Notes under the pieces: model-generated
Seen by the model: only the letters and a program-made list of their open reading frames with translations
The model's database searches: none
Told to the model about the DNA's origin: nothing
Made by a program: the position numbers and the translations under genes
Shown here: in pieces, positions 1 through 8,054 of the stretch
Numbering within the stretch: the stretch's first letter is position 1
How the letters are laid out: each line of letters opens with the position of its first letter
NCBI RefSeq assembly: GCF_007860015.1
Contig: NZ_SJPS01000009.1
Location: 1-64,000 of the forward strand
DNA length: 64,000 nucleotides
Direction: 5' to 3'
DNA from: Bythopirellula polymerisocia
GTDB lineage: Bacteria > Planctomycetota > Planctomycetia > Pirellulales > Lacipirellulaceae

Positions 1-10
1 GGACCAGGTG

Positions 11-83
11 GCCCTGGGTGATTACTCACCCAGGGCTCCCACAGACCCGTACGTGCCCGCATTAGAGCATACGGTTCCTCAAA
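11..83 (-). ncRNA. Group II intron domain V and terminal hairpin
   Basis: Read on the minus strand, 78-44 gives GAACCGTATGC, a loop and GCACGTACGGGTC, which matches the well-known catalytic domain V pattern (GAGCCGUAUGC ... GCACGUACGGUUC). It is followed by a perfect 11-bp hairpin at 11-36 (stem GCCCTGGGTGA, tetraloop GTAA), probably domain VI or a 3'-flanking structure. The exact 3' splice site was not identified and may be at the very edge of the window. Confidence 0.75.
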
Positions 84-1421
84 TCATGGTTTCGCTGCGT
101 GACGAAGCTGCGAACGAACTGCGCGTGCGGGAGCAAGCGGGTAACGACGGAGCAATGCGCAGAATTTCTGCCAGTGCATCGAGTGGATGTTGTTGCGGCG
201 ATTAAGCCACTTACGCCATCGATTCTCGACTTCCTGGCGAAACCGGTTCATTGCTTCCGAGTTCCCTGTCACTCCGTAATACGCGTAGTGTCCACGTAGC
301 TTCTGGTTGAGCTTGTGCTGCTGCTCTGCAAGCGACAAGTGTCGATTGTCGTGGCACCATTGATCGATGCGACGAACAGCGCGGGTGAAGCGATCCGTGG
401 CAGTCTTGAGCTTGACCACCCAATAGCCCTTCAGGGATTTCGCCCAGTAGTGGGTGAATCCAAGCAGGTCAAACGTGCCAGGACGATCGTCGTCCTTCGT
501 CCGTGAAGACGGAGGGCGGAACGATATAAGTTTCGTCTTGGTCGGGTGGACGGTCAGCCCATACCTACCAAATCGTTTCGGAAGGACTTCCAGCACGCGT
601 TCAGCATCGCGAGGATCGCAAAAGCCGATCACGAAATCATCCGCATAGCGGATGAGGAAAGCCTTCCCACGCAGGCGGGGCTTCACTTCTTGTTCGAACC
701 AGAGGTCCAGCACGTAGTGCAAGAACACGTTCGAAATCAAGGGAGAAACAACACCACCCTGGGGCGATCCAGAGTCCGGGTAACTGACGTTACCATCTTC
801 CATCACGCCCGCTTTCAACCACTTGTCGATCAGACGCAGCAACACGCCATCACGCACCCTCTGTCGGAGAAACTGCCTGAGATGTTGATGATCCAGATTA
901 TCGAAAAACTTCCGGATATCGACCTCCAAAACTGTCACGCCCGTTCGCCAATGGCGCATCGTCTGGTCGCGGAAGGAAGTCAACGCATCGTGTGCCGAGC
1001 GGCCACGTCGAAATCCGTAGGAACAGTCCAAGAAGTCCTGCTCATAGATCGGATCCAGTAACATGACCACCGCACGCTGGAGAATCTTATCCTCAAGCGT
1101 AGGTATTCCGAGCGGACGAGTCTCCGTGGTGGAGCCACCTTTCGGAATGTGCACTCGGCGCACAGGAGGAGCTTTATAGGTGCCGGACTTCGCGCGGTCG
1201 AGCAGGCTTTGAAGGTTGCCCTCCAAATCCTGTTCATATTGTTCCGCGGTCACGCCGTCGACACCAGCGGCACCGTCCTTACGCGTGCATCGATACGCAT
1301 CCTTTAACCAGTCGATGTCCATCAGATAGGCGAGCGAAGTGAAGGCCATCTCTGAAGACCGTCTCGCCAACGCTGCTATCCGTCTCTGTTTCGTGTACAC
1401 GTCTATCGAATTTCGAGGCAT
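84..1421 (-). CDS. ltrA: Group II intron reverse transcriptase/maturase
   Basis: This 445-residue protein copies the spliced intron RNA into DNA and helps the RNA fold (family knowledge). The reverse transcriptase fingers/palm holds the catalytic YADD motif at about residues 258-262. Upstream are the RT blocks with RPLGIPTLEDKILQ, and SPQGGVVSPLISN precedes YADD. The C-terminal third carries the maturase X region with LRGHYAYYGV. I see no HNH endonuclease zinc motif at the C-terminus, so target priming is probably endonuclease-independent. Length is normal for an intact gene and no frameshift is visible. The stop codon sits only a few bases before domain V, as expected for an ORF looped out of domain IV. 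Confidence 0.93.
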   Translation of the reverse strand: MPRNSIDVYTKQRRIAALARRSSEMAFTSLAYLMDIDWLKDAYRCTRKDGAAGVDGVTAEQYEQDLEGNLQSLLDRAKSGTYKAPPVRRVHIPKGGSTTETRPLGIPTLEDKILQRAVVMLLDPIYEQDFLDCSYGFRRGRSAHDALTSFRDQTMRHWRTGVTVLEVDIRKFFDNLDHQHLRQFLRQRVRDGVLLRLIDKWLKAGVMEDGNVSYPDSGSPQGGVVSPLISNVFLHYVLDLWFEQEVKPRLRGKAFLIRYADDFVIGFCDPRDAERVLEVLPKRFGRYGLTVHPTKTKLISFRPPSSRTKDDDRPGTFDLLGFTHYWAKSLKGYWVVKLKTATDRFTRAVRRIDQWCHDNRHLSLAEQQHKLNQKLRGHYAYYGVTGNSEAMNRFRQEVENRWRKWLNRRNNIHSMHWQKFCALLRRYPLAPARAVRSQLRHAAKP

Positions 1422-2134
1422 TCGTCGTGTTTCTCAAAAACGGTTCCATGATTCGACGTCTCGCTTTCCTCCACTGGCTCCAACAGGGTGAAGTTCGCCA
1501 GCTTCAACGGTACTATCAAGACGCTATGACTTCCTGCTACCCATCTCGCCGCACTTCGTTTCCTTCGCTTGGCGATACCTCGGTTGCACTCGTTCTCTTT
1601 CGCTCCCCGGCAGACGAGCGAGCTGCCAAGGCCTGGAGTTGGTAACCCGGTGTCTCCGTCCGGGATGTTGCCGAGGAAGCAACAGGATCTCCCAAGTTCC
1701 TGGGGAACCTCAATCATCCGTTTGCACATGTTCCAAACCGACGCCGGCAGGACTGCTTGCACCAGACCCATACAGTGCAGCAACGTGGCCCTTGGTCATC
1801 AAAAGGCAAAGGCTCCCACGATTGGGTCTTTCGACGCTCAATAGCATGGCTTTCGGATTCGCTGTTTACGCTTCGCAGGACCGGTCACCCGGCACCACGC
1901 AAAACTCGCTTCCAGTTGCTGGTCAAGCTCTACTGGACGGGATTCTCACCCGCAAGGTTTCGATGAAAGGTTTCAAAGGTGTAATTTACATCTCATTCCC
2001 CCTTCCCAAGCTTTGCTTGGCGCAAGTGATGCAACCGACGCGGATCCGAGACCGTTGGAACTCAAGTCGGTGTGTCGGACCGAAGGAGGTTCACGGTCGC
2101 TCGATGCGATCAGGTCAGAACCCTTTGCTGCTGC

Positions 2135-3733
2135 TTAGAAATCCAACTCCCACTGAGAATAAACAAAGTCAGCGTCGGTGGGGGCCAGGATTTTGTCGCC
2201 GCGCCATAAGTGGGACCAGCCGAGTATTATGTTAGAGCGTGGTCCCCATTGATACTTTGCAAGTACGTCTAATTCGTCACCGAAGTCCTTACGAGTGAGG
2301 CTTTGAGGTGGCGTGCCACCGATGGAAGGCACAATGTCGTCGGCCTGGTTAGCCATGAAATGGTAATACCAAAAAAGCAAGTTGATTTTTTCTGTCGGCT
2401 TCATCGTTAGCAGCATATTGGGGGACTGAATGTTCGACCTCTGGACGGCGTCGACGAAACCCAAGTATTTGTGTGCCAAAGGAAAGAGCTGGTTGAAGCG
2501 GTTGAAATCACCGCCGGGAGCGTTGCCTGACGCATAGTCGTAGTAGCCCCACAAGGTCGGTGACCAGGGAAGCTGAGAGCCAAGGCTGCGGCCAATTCCA
2601 CAAGTGCAGAAACCAGCTTCTTGGTTGACTCCAAGGGCACTCTGGCGCCCCAATTGCGGGCCACCTTCCATTTCAAACAGCCAATCGTCGATCCCACCAT
2701 TTATGCGTATACCGAATGTATGCAAGGAGAAATCGCCGGAACCGGCGATCGGTCCTCCCGATCCTACAATCGGTGGATTGTTGTTATCGTAGCCGATGTA
2801 GTAGGGTTGAACCGTGAAATTCTCAAATCCGCTATATGAAAGATAGCAACCATAAAAGGGTTGATCATAGTCTGCTCTATCCAGCTCGTTCGGAAGTACC
2901 GGCACGTAGTGCGTATAGAAGATATCGGTCTCCCAATCTCCGGTTTTGATCATGACCTTAGCTCCTTCAAAAGTGCGACGAGTATTCGCCCAATCAAGCG
3001 GAGAAATCAGTCGTTGATTTCCGTACAATAGTTCTTGGCGACCTACTCTCAAGGTCGTGCTTTCGAGCAGTTTGAGGTCGACAAAAGCATTGAGGAAATC
3101 GCCGAAGTTGCGGTCAATCGGCCTGGGGATGTATTCGGAATTGGCCCCGTCGGCGGCATAGATGCCTTCGGTATAGAAACGAACACATTCGTTTACCTGC
3201 CAGTTGCCATAGAGCCGCGTCCGAGTAAGCACAAAATCGTTCGTAGTTGGCTCAAATCGAGTAGCTCCCGCTTGCTGACCCATGCCGCGCTCGTGGTGAT
3301 AACGGAGTCGTTGTTGGCCACCAATGTCGAGTGTGCCCCATCTTCCGTCTTCGCCGATAGTCATGAGCTTCAGACGATCTCCAAGGCAATGCCCCTGATA
3401 GTACGGATCGTTCAGGTAGCTGAAGTCGTTGTTGAAGAACAGGTCTTTGTGAGAATTTGCACAAGGATTAGGTTTCTTGGCAGCGTTATTCCCTACAGTA
3501 TCGCCGCAGTCCACCGAGTCGTCACAATCCCAGCAAGCAACCGTATATGCTCCAGTCTGTTGGACGAGCTGGTCATCTGCTGTGGTTGAGAACGGTTGGC
3601 CGTCGGACTCAAGTTCATGCCTTAAGAATAATTCACTTGCGTATTGCGATGATTCAACATGTGATTGCGCCGAGGCACGATCCGTTACGAAGAGCATCGC
3701 AATTGCGCCTAGAAAATAGAACAAACGCGACAT
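2135..3733 (-). CDS. Alginate-export-family outer membrane porin
   Basis: A 532-residue predicted outer-membrane beta-barrel of the alginate-export porin type, probably passing anions or small solutes. I chose the ATG at 3733 because it gives a clean signal peptide (MSRLFYFLGAIAMLF...ASA-Q) with GGGGA upstream; the reading frame is open a further 33 codons. After a short Cys-containing N-terminal stretch, alternating aromatic/polar strands begin near residue 120. The characteristic VGRQELLYGNQRLISPLDW segment lies near residue 240, and the chain ends in an aromatic residue (WELDF), as usual for barrel proteins. It is the last gene of the minus-strand Rieske-cytb-HAO cluster but is separated from the HAO-like gene by 397 bases. 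Substrate is unknown; nitrate/nitrite passage is an inference from context. Confidence 0.75.
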   Translation of the reverse strand: MSRLFYFLGAIAMLFVTDRASAQSHVESSQYASELFLRHELESDGQPFSTTADDQLVQQTGAYTVACWDCDDSVDCGDTVGNNAAKKPNPCANSHKDLFFNNDFSYLNDPYYQGHCLGDRLKLMTIGEDGRWGTLDIGGQQRLRYHHERGMGQQAGATRFEPTTNDFVLTRTRLYGNWQVNECVRFYTEGIYAADGANSEYIPRPIDRNFGDFLNAFVDLKLLESTTLRVGRQELLYGNQRLISPLDWANTRRTFEGAKVMIKTGDWETDIFYTHYVPVLPNELDRADYDQPFYGCYLSYSGFENFTVQPYYIGYDNNNPPIVGSGGPIAGSGDFSLHTFGIRINGGIDDWLFEMEGGPQLGRQSALGVNQEAGFCTCGIGRSLGSQLPWSPTLWGYYDYASGNAPGGDFNRFNQLFPLAHKYLGFVDAVQRSNIQSPNMLLTMKPTEKINLLFWYYHFMANQADDIVPSIGGTPPQSLTRKDFGDELDVLAKYQWGPRSNIILGWSHLWRGDKILAPTDADFVYSQWELDF

Positions 3734-4130
3734 AACCGTTCCCCATTCAAATCGATATCGCAGTAATATAGCTGTATTGATGGGATCGGTAGTTGTGGTT
3801 GGCGTTACTACCTTAAGTGGAATCACCCGCAAAGTTTGCCTAATCGGACACCATCGCGACTGTGTCGGATCGATGCGATTGGCCTAACCGCCTGCTATTC
3901 ACTTGATGATCGATTTGGCCCGTCATGCTTGGCAACGGACGAATTTCGAGCGGGACAGCCATGTTCAATCTATTAAAAGATGCATGTCCATGTGCCCGAA
4001 TTGATCGACAGCAAAGGAGAGCACTTAACACCGCTAGTTCTGAAATGGCGCACAATCTTGATTATGGCGCGCGCCGAAACGCGCGTGGGATCCGTGGAAG
4101 TCGAGGTCCACTAGGTTTATTTTCAATGGT
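3734..4130. other. Intergenic, no gene seen
   Basis: Gap between the HAO-like gene and the porin. Open frames here are short and overlap on both strands without recognisable content. No copy of the TTGACAT/TATAGCG element is present. It may hold an independent promoter for the porin, but I could not point to one. Confidence 0.5.
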
Positions 4131-5816
4131 TTACTCGACATTGACTTCTGCACTGCCATCGGAGTCAGATTCCACTGCCTCCACCAAGTCCTTGGCAACG
4201 GGTTCTCTGGTATTCGCCGGAGCAGCCTCTGCCAGTTTCTTCTGCTGCTCAAACCACTCATGTTCTGGACGGGCGAGGATACCCTCGACGACTCCTTCCA
4301 CTATGATAGCGCTTTGCTCGTTGCCTTCGGCTCGGGCATGTTCGATGATCTCGCGGGCTTGCGGGATCAGTTCCATATAGAATCGCTCCGCAACTTCATA
4401 CATGCCATGCCAATGAGCATAATCGGGAGCCATCATCGAGGCCCCATGCCGGGCCCGTCGACCTTCGTGATGCCATAAATAGAACCAAGTCCATTCGATC
4501 TCTTCATCAAAGTCTTTGGGTGTAAGCAGATTTTGCTCCTTGAGTGTAGCCATGAGCTGCTTGCCTGGTTTAGCAAATTTTTCGTTGTAGTTGACCACGA
4601 AATCGTCGTACTGCTTGTAGAAGGCGTCGATGTAGTTTTGGGTATGACAATGCAGGCAGACCTGCTGCATTTCTAGGCGCTTGTCGAGCCAGGAGCTGTG
4701 GATAAGCTTCTGCCGATCGTCAGGATCCTGTTCGGTAATAACCTTGCCATCAATGTCGGTGTCCATCACAAGACTGACGGGTGGACGATTAGTCCAAGAG
4801 ATCCGCACGCCCGGATCGTGCGTGATGCGGCCTCCATTGCGGGAATGTCCCGACATGTGGCAGGTTGCGCAGGTGGGGGCTTGGGAGTAATCCTTGCCGA
4901 GCACCCATTCGTCGGCATCTAGGTTCATTTTTTCCCTGAGATCACGGAAGGCAACACCATGCTTTGATTCCTCATAGATCTCCTTCTGGGGATGGTCGGG
5001 GCCCAAATGACACTTGCCGCAGTTCTCTGGTTGCCGAGCACGGCGGGGAGAGAAGTCGTGACGGGAATGGCAGGCAGAGCATGAACCCAGCGAGCCGTCG
5101 AGGTTGAGCCGTCCGATGCCCGTATTCGGCCAACTGCTAGCCTGCAGCACGGGACGACCATCGTTGGTTTTCTTGATCAAAGCAACGGCCTGCAGATTCG
5201 TCGGTTTGCCGTTCTTATCGGGTTGGAGATCCTTGACTGTGATGCTGCTGCCATCCGTGCCTTCGAGAGCGATTTCGCTGCCGTGACACTGTTTGCAACC
5301 GGTGTCCACGCTGGCCATGCCGTTGACAATGTCAAAGTCGCGACCCGGTGTCGATGAATGAGGATTGAAGGGAACGCGGGCTCCTTCGACTGTCTCGGCC
5401 AGAAAGTTATCGAGCGATGCCAGGATATTGCCGGCCTTGGCGTGATGGCTGGCCATGAATTCCTTAGTAATCTCTTCGTGGCAGTGCGAGCAATCTTTGG
5501 GGGTTACGATGGTGGCGATGAGTTCGCCATAATGAGTGTAGGCGTCGGCATCCCCCGTCTGAGCTTGGTGACACTCGACGCAGCCTACTCCCTTTTCGGC
5601 ATGGGTGCTGCCGGTCCAGTGGTCGGTTATGCCTGGCGAAGACTCGCTATGACACTTTACGCACGCTGCGGACTTCGCCGGGATCGAGATGGCGTGCGTC
5701 ACCAACCCCGCCTCCTGCCGCTTGCGGGCGACCTCCATCCATTGCACAAAGACCAACGACAATAGAAATAGCAAGCCCAGCAGGCCGATGATGATTTGTT
5801 TGACTTTCAAACTCAT
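4131..5816 (-). CDS. hao: Octaheme HAO-like cytochrome c
   Basis: A 561-residue member of the hydroxylamine oxidoreductase octaheme family. Eight CXXCH sites are visible in order: CVKCH, CVECH, CSHCH, CKQCH, CSACH, CGKCH, CATCH and CLHCH. An N-terminal membrane anchor (about residues 7-25) makes it periplasm-facing and membrane-tethered. The C-terminal HAO signature WHHEGRRARHGASMMAPDY...HWHG contains a tyrosine at about residue 466, near where HAOs that oxidise hydroxylamine carry the tyrosine cross-linked to haem 4. Depending on that residue, the enzyme oxidises hydroxylamine/hydrazine or reduces nitrite/NO. It lies 110 bases after cytochrome b, an arrangement like the Rieske/cyt b clusters with HAO-like subunits known from anammox planctomycetes. 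No lysine-ligated CXXCK haem is present, so it is not NrfA or octaheme nitrite reductase. Confidence 0.85.
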   Translation of the reverse strand: MSLKVKQIIIGLLGLLFLLSLVFVQWMEVARKRQEAGLVTHAISIPAKSAACVKCHSESSPGITDHWTGSTHAEKGVGCVECHQAQTGDADAYTHYGELIATIVTPKDCSHCHEEITKEFMASHHAKAGNILASLDNFLAETVEGARVPFNPHSSTPGRDFDIVNGMASVDTGCKQCHGSEIALEGTDGSSITVKDLQPDKNGKPTNLQAVALIKKTNDGRPVLQASSWPNTGIGRLNLDGSLGSCSACHSRHDFSPRRARQPENCGKCHLGPDHPQKEIYEESKHGVAFRDLREKMNLDADEWVLGKDYSQAPTCATCHMSGHSRNGGRITHDPGVRISWTNRPPVSLVMDTDIDGKVITEQDPDDRQKLIHSSWLDKRLEMQQVCLHCHTQNYIDAFYKQYDDFVVNYNEKFAKPGKQLMATLKEQNLLTPKDFDEEIEWTWFYLWHHEGRRARHGASMMAPDYAHWHGMYEVAERFYMELIPQAREIIEHARAEGNEQSAIIVEGVVEGILARPEHEWFEQQKKLAEAAPANTREPVAKDLVEAVESDSDGSAEVNVE

Positions 5817-5926
5817 GCCTTCACTCCAGATGCAAACACGAATGCTTGCCTGATGAAAAATTTCGAAAAAATAAAAACTTGTTCTAACTTATAGTGAGGT
5901 CTGTGGGTTGCCGAGAAGCTGTTCTC

Positions 5927-6976
5927 CTAATGCGCGACGGCTGCCTCCCAAACGGTCAGCCCGATCAAGAGGAACGTCGCAACGATACCGATATACACGC
6001 TGATGTCCTCATTGCCGGTGAGCTTCAGCAAGAATGAGTCGATCCAGGGCCAGAGGAACATCGCCGCCACGATGAAGCCGGTGCTTAGTACCGCAAAGGT
6101 CAGTGAAAACAGCTTTAGCCAGCGGAAAGAGACGTAAAAAAACCATTCCGGCTTGATCACTTCCGGAGTCAATTGGGGGTCGGCCATGGGCCCCATCGTG
6201 GCGGGCAGGATTGTCGCCAGGGCACTGAGCAAGATCATGAGCACCAAGCCGATCATCAATTCCGACAGGATGTGATCAGGAAAGAAGTTGAAGTGGTCGG
6301 GCTTGTTCGGGTCTTCGTCGCCGAATTTGAGTTCCGTGACTCCATGCAGGCGAATAAAGGCGATATGAACGCCGATCAGCAGGATCATCGTCATTGGAAA
6401 TACAGCAGCATGAAGGATGTAGAAACGTGATAGGGTTCGAGAGTTGTATTCATCCCCTCCTAGGAGCATGTGCTTGGCAAATCCTCCGACGACCGGCACA
6501 GCGTCGCTGATATTGGCAGCAACCGTGGCACCCCAGAAACTCAATTGCTCAAAGACCAAGCTGTAGCCTGTAAATCCGCAGAGGAGCGTACACATCAACA
6601 GCGTCATGCCGATGACCCAATTCAATTCACGTGGCCGGCGATAAGCCGCGGTGAAGTACACCCGCATTTGGTGCAAGATGACCGCCGCAATCATCAGCGT
6701 TGCCCCCCACTTGTGCAGACTCCGCAGGTACCAGCCGAAGGTCGCTTCCTCTGTGATGTAGCGGACCGACTCGAAGGCGGTGCCGGTCGAAGGTTGATAG
6801 TAAAAAGCGAGCAGAATGCCGGTGACGATCTGTACGACAAACAAGTAAGCGGGGGTCCCCCCCAAGCAAAACCACCACCGTTTGAGATGATTGGGAACGG
6901 GTTCGTTGGTCAATTCCCGCAGTTGAGCACTGCTGATCGGAATTCGCTCTGACACCCACCGGTCCAAGGAACCCAT
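5927..6976 (-). CDS. petB: Cytochrome b (b6-type) of a Rieske/cyt b complex
   Basis: Integral membrane subunit of a quinol:cytochrome c oxidoreductase. The ATG at 6976 is chosen because it follows the Rieske stop codon by one base and gives MGSLDRWVSERIP, a normal cyt b N-terminus. Haem-b histidines are at residues 88, 102, 189 and 204; the 14/15 spacing is that of cytochrome b6 rather than mitochondrial cyt b. The Qo-site motif appears as PEWF (KPEWFFYVSF) instead of PEWY. At 349 residues it contains the b6 core plus a fused subunit IV-like C-terminus. It is translated with the Rieske gene and followed by the HAO-like cytochrome. Confidence 0.92.
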   Translation of the reverse strand: MGSLDRWVSERIPISSAQLRELTNEPVPNHLKRWWFCLGGTPAYLFVVQIVTGILLAFYYQPSTGTAFESVRYITEEATFGWYLRSLHKWGATLMIAAVILHQMRVYFTAAYRRPRELNWVIGMTLLMCTLLCGFTGYSLVFEQLSFWGATVAANISDAVPVVGGFAKHMLLGGDEYNSRTLSRFYILHAAVFPMTMILLIGVHIAFIRLHGVTELKFGDEDPNKPDHFNFFPDHILSELMIGLVLMILLSALATILPATMGPMADPQLTPEVIKPEWFFYVSFRWLKLFSLTFAVLSTGFIVAAMFLWPWIDSFLLKLTGNEDISVYIGIVATFLLIGLTVWEAAVAH

Positions 6977-6977
6977 C

Positions 6978-7502
6978 TCATGCCTCCCGTGTGCCACGGA
7001 CTGATTCAGTGGGAACTTTAATGAAGAGTAGGCCATTCTCAACCATCAATGGGAACCGTTTCAGGGACTGATTCGCTGCTGCAGGAGGTCCCTCGGTCGC
7101 TTTGCCGCTGGCATCGAAGGCGCCATTGTGACAGGGGCAAAAGAAACGATTGTTCTGAGATTCCCAATGGACAGCACATCCCAGATGGGGGCAGACGCTG
7201 GAAAGGGCAATGAAATCTTCGGCAGTGCTTCCTTCACTTTGTCGCGCCACGACAACCTTGGACCCGACTGGGGTCTCGAAAGGAATTGAACTGCCGATTT
7301 TCAGTTGGTCAACCGTGGCTAGGAACTGCCAACTTGTCTTGTCTCCGCCTGAAGGATAGAGAAATCTGCCGGCATAGGTGGCAAACGTGCCATAGCCGCC
7401 GATCAGCCCGCCCGCCATCATGGCGGTCGCCATCGCTCCAAGAAATCCTCGCCGCTCCCCGACGTCGTCAGTGAGATCATGATGATGCTCTTCCATCGGC
7501 AC
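6978..7502 (-). CDS. petC: Rieske [2Fe-2S] protein
   Basis: The iron-sulfur subunit that takes the first electron from quinol in the Rieske/cyt b complex. An N-terminal membrane helix (about residues 18-45) precedes a Rieske domain with ligands C104, H106, C122 and H125, and the disulfide pair C109/C124 (CPHLGC and CPCH). The start is taken as GTG at 7502, with AGGA about 10 bases upstream; an ATG two codons later is possible. It is the first gene of the minus-strand respiratory unit. A promoter with the shared TTGACAT/TAGCG element lies 65-95 bases upstream, divergent from an Rrf2 regulator. Confidence 0.93.
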   Translation of the reverse strand: MPMEEHHHDLTDDVGERRGFLGAMATAMMAGGLIGGYGTFATYAGRFLYPSGGDKTSWQFLATVDQLKIGSSIPFETPVGSKVVVARQSEGSTAEDFIALSSVCPHLGCAVHWESQNNRFFCPCHNGAFDASGKATEGPPAAANQSLKRFPLMVENGLLFIKVPTESVRGTREA

Positions 7503-7567
7503 GAGTCTTTTTTCCTTTCTGACAAGAAGCGGGAGGAGTATCCTTCACGTGTGCTATTGAGAGCGTT

Positions 7568-7595
7568 AGGATAAACCGCTAATAGTGCATGTCAA
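7568..7595 (-). promoter_or_regulatory. Promoter/operator copy 1, upstream of Rieske operon
   Basis: On the minus strand TTGACA (7595-7590) and TATCCT (7573-7568) are separated by 16 bases. The spacer begins TGCACTATTAGCGG. The same CCTTGACAT ... TAT(T)AGCG arrangement recurs at 9611-9640 and 18100-18128. It overlaps the core promoter and lies beside an Rrf2 gene, so it is a likely repressor site. The binding protein is inferred. Confidence 0.7.
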
Positions 7596-7628
7596 GGTCG
7601 TGTTTTCCCTTTTTCTGGATTCGCCCAC

Positions 7629-8054
7629 ATGATTACTCAAACGGCCGAATATGCTTTGCGGGCTATCGTGTTGCTGGCCGACAAGGAAGAGGTCATCAGT
7701 CGACTTGACATAGCCGAGGTCACTCAGGTTCCCAGCGATTACCTCACGAAAGTGTTGCAGGAACTTGTTCGGGCGGGGATCGTCAACGGCCAGAGGGGAC
7801 GGGGGGGTGGCTATAGCCTCGTTAGGTCTCCCGAGCAGCTTAGCGTCTACGATGTTGTTGCGGTCATCGCTCCCCTCCGACGCATCGAGACCTGTCCCCT
7901 AGGACTCTCAGAACATCACAAGCTGTGCCCGCTGCACAAGAGGCTCGATGAAGCGGCAGCGCAAGTGGAGCAGGCGTTGAAGCAGACCACGATTGCCGAG
8001 TTGATTGCCAAGAAGCAACTTCAAGCGAACTGCCGCTTCCCAAACCATCTCTAG
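7629..8054 (+). CDS. Rrf2-family transcriptional regulator
   Basis: A 141-residue winged-helix regulator of the Rrf2 family (IscR/NsrR/RirA relatives). The N-terminal helix-turn-helix starts MITQTAEYALRAIV, and the wing contains GQRGRGGGYSL. Family members usually sense NO, redox state or Fe-S status through a cluster held by three cysteines. Here the sensor loop has only two, C89 and C100 (CPLG...LCPLH), close to histidines 96, 97 and 103 that could serve as extra ligands. It is divergent from the Rieske-cytb-HAO unit and convergent with hemG, overlapping its 3' end by 4 bases. It probably represses from the element at 7568-7595; which Rrf2 binds which copy is not known. Confidence 0.9.
   Translation: MITQTAEYALRAIVLLADKEEVISRLDIAEVTQVPSDYLTKVLQELVRAGIVNGQRGRGGGYSLVRSPEQLSVYDVVAVIAPLRRIETCPLGLSEHHKLCPLHKRLDEAAAQVEQALKQTTIAELIAKKQLQANCRFPNHL

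Larger units (their letters stand above)
1..2025 (-). mobile_element. Group II intron (approximate extent)
   Basis: A group II intron is supported by a full-length intron reverse transcriptase (84-1421) followed directly by a domain V-like hairpin and a terminal hairpin at 11-83. The 700 bases upstream of the RT start hold no convincing gene and should contain RNA domains I-III. On the minus strand the 5' end may lie near 2025, where TTGCGCC resembles the usual GUGCG start, just downstream of the porin stop codon. The 3' end is at or beyond position 1. Both boundaries are inferences; the RT and domain V are seen directly. Confidence 0.6.

Noticed and set aside
546-1061. 171-codon frame antisense to the intron reverse transcriptase
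   Set aside because: It is a shadow of the RT coding frame; residues show no domain.
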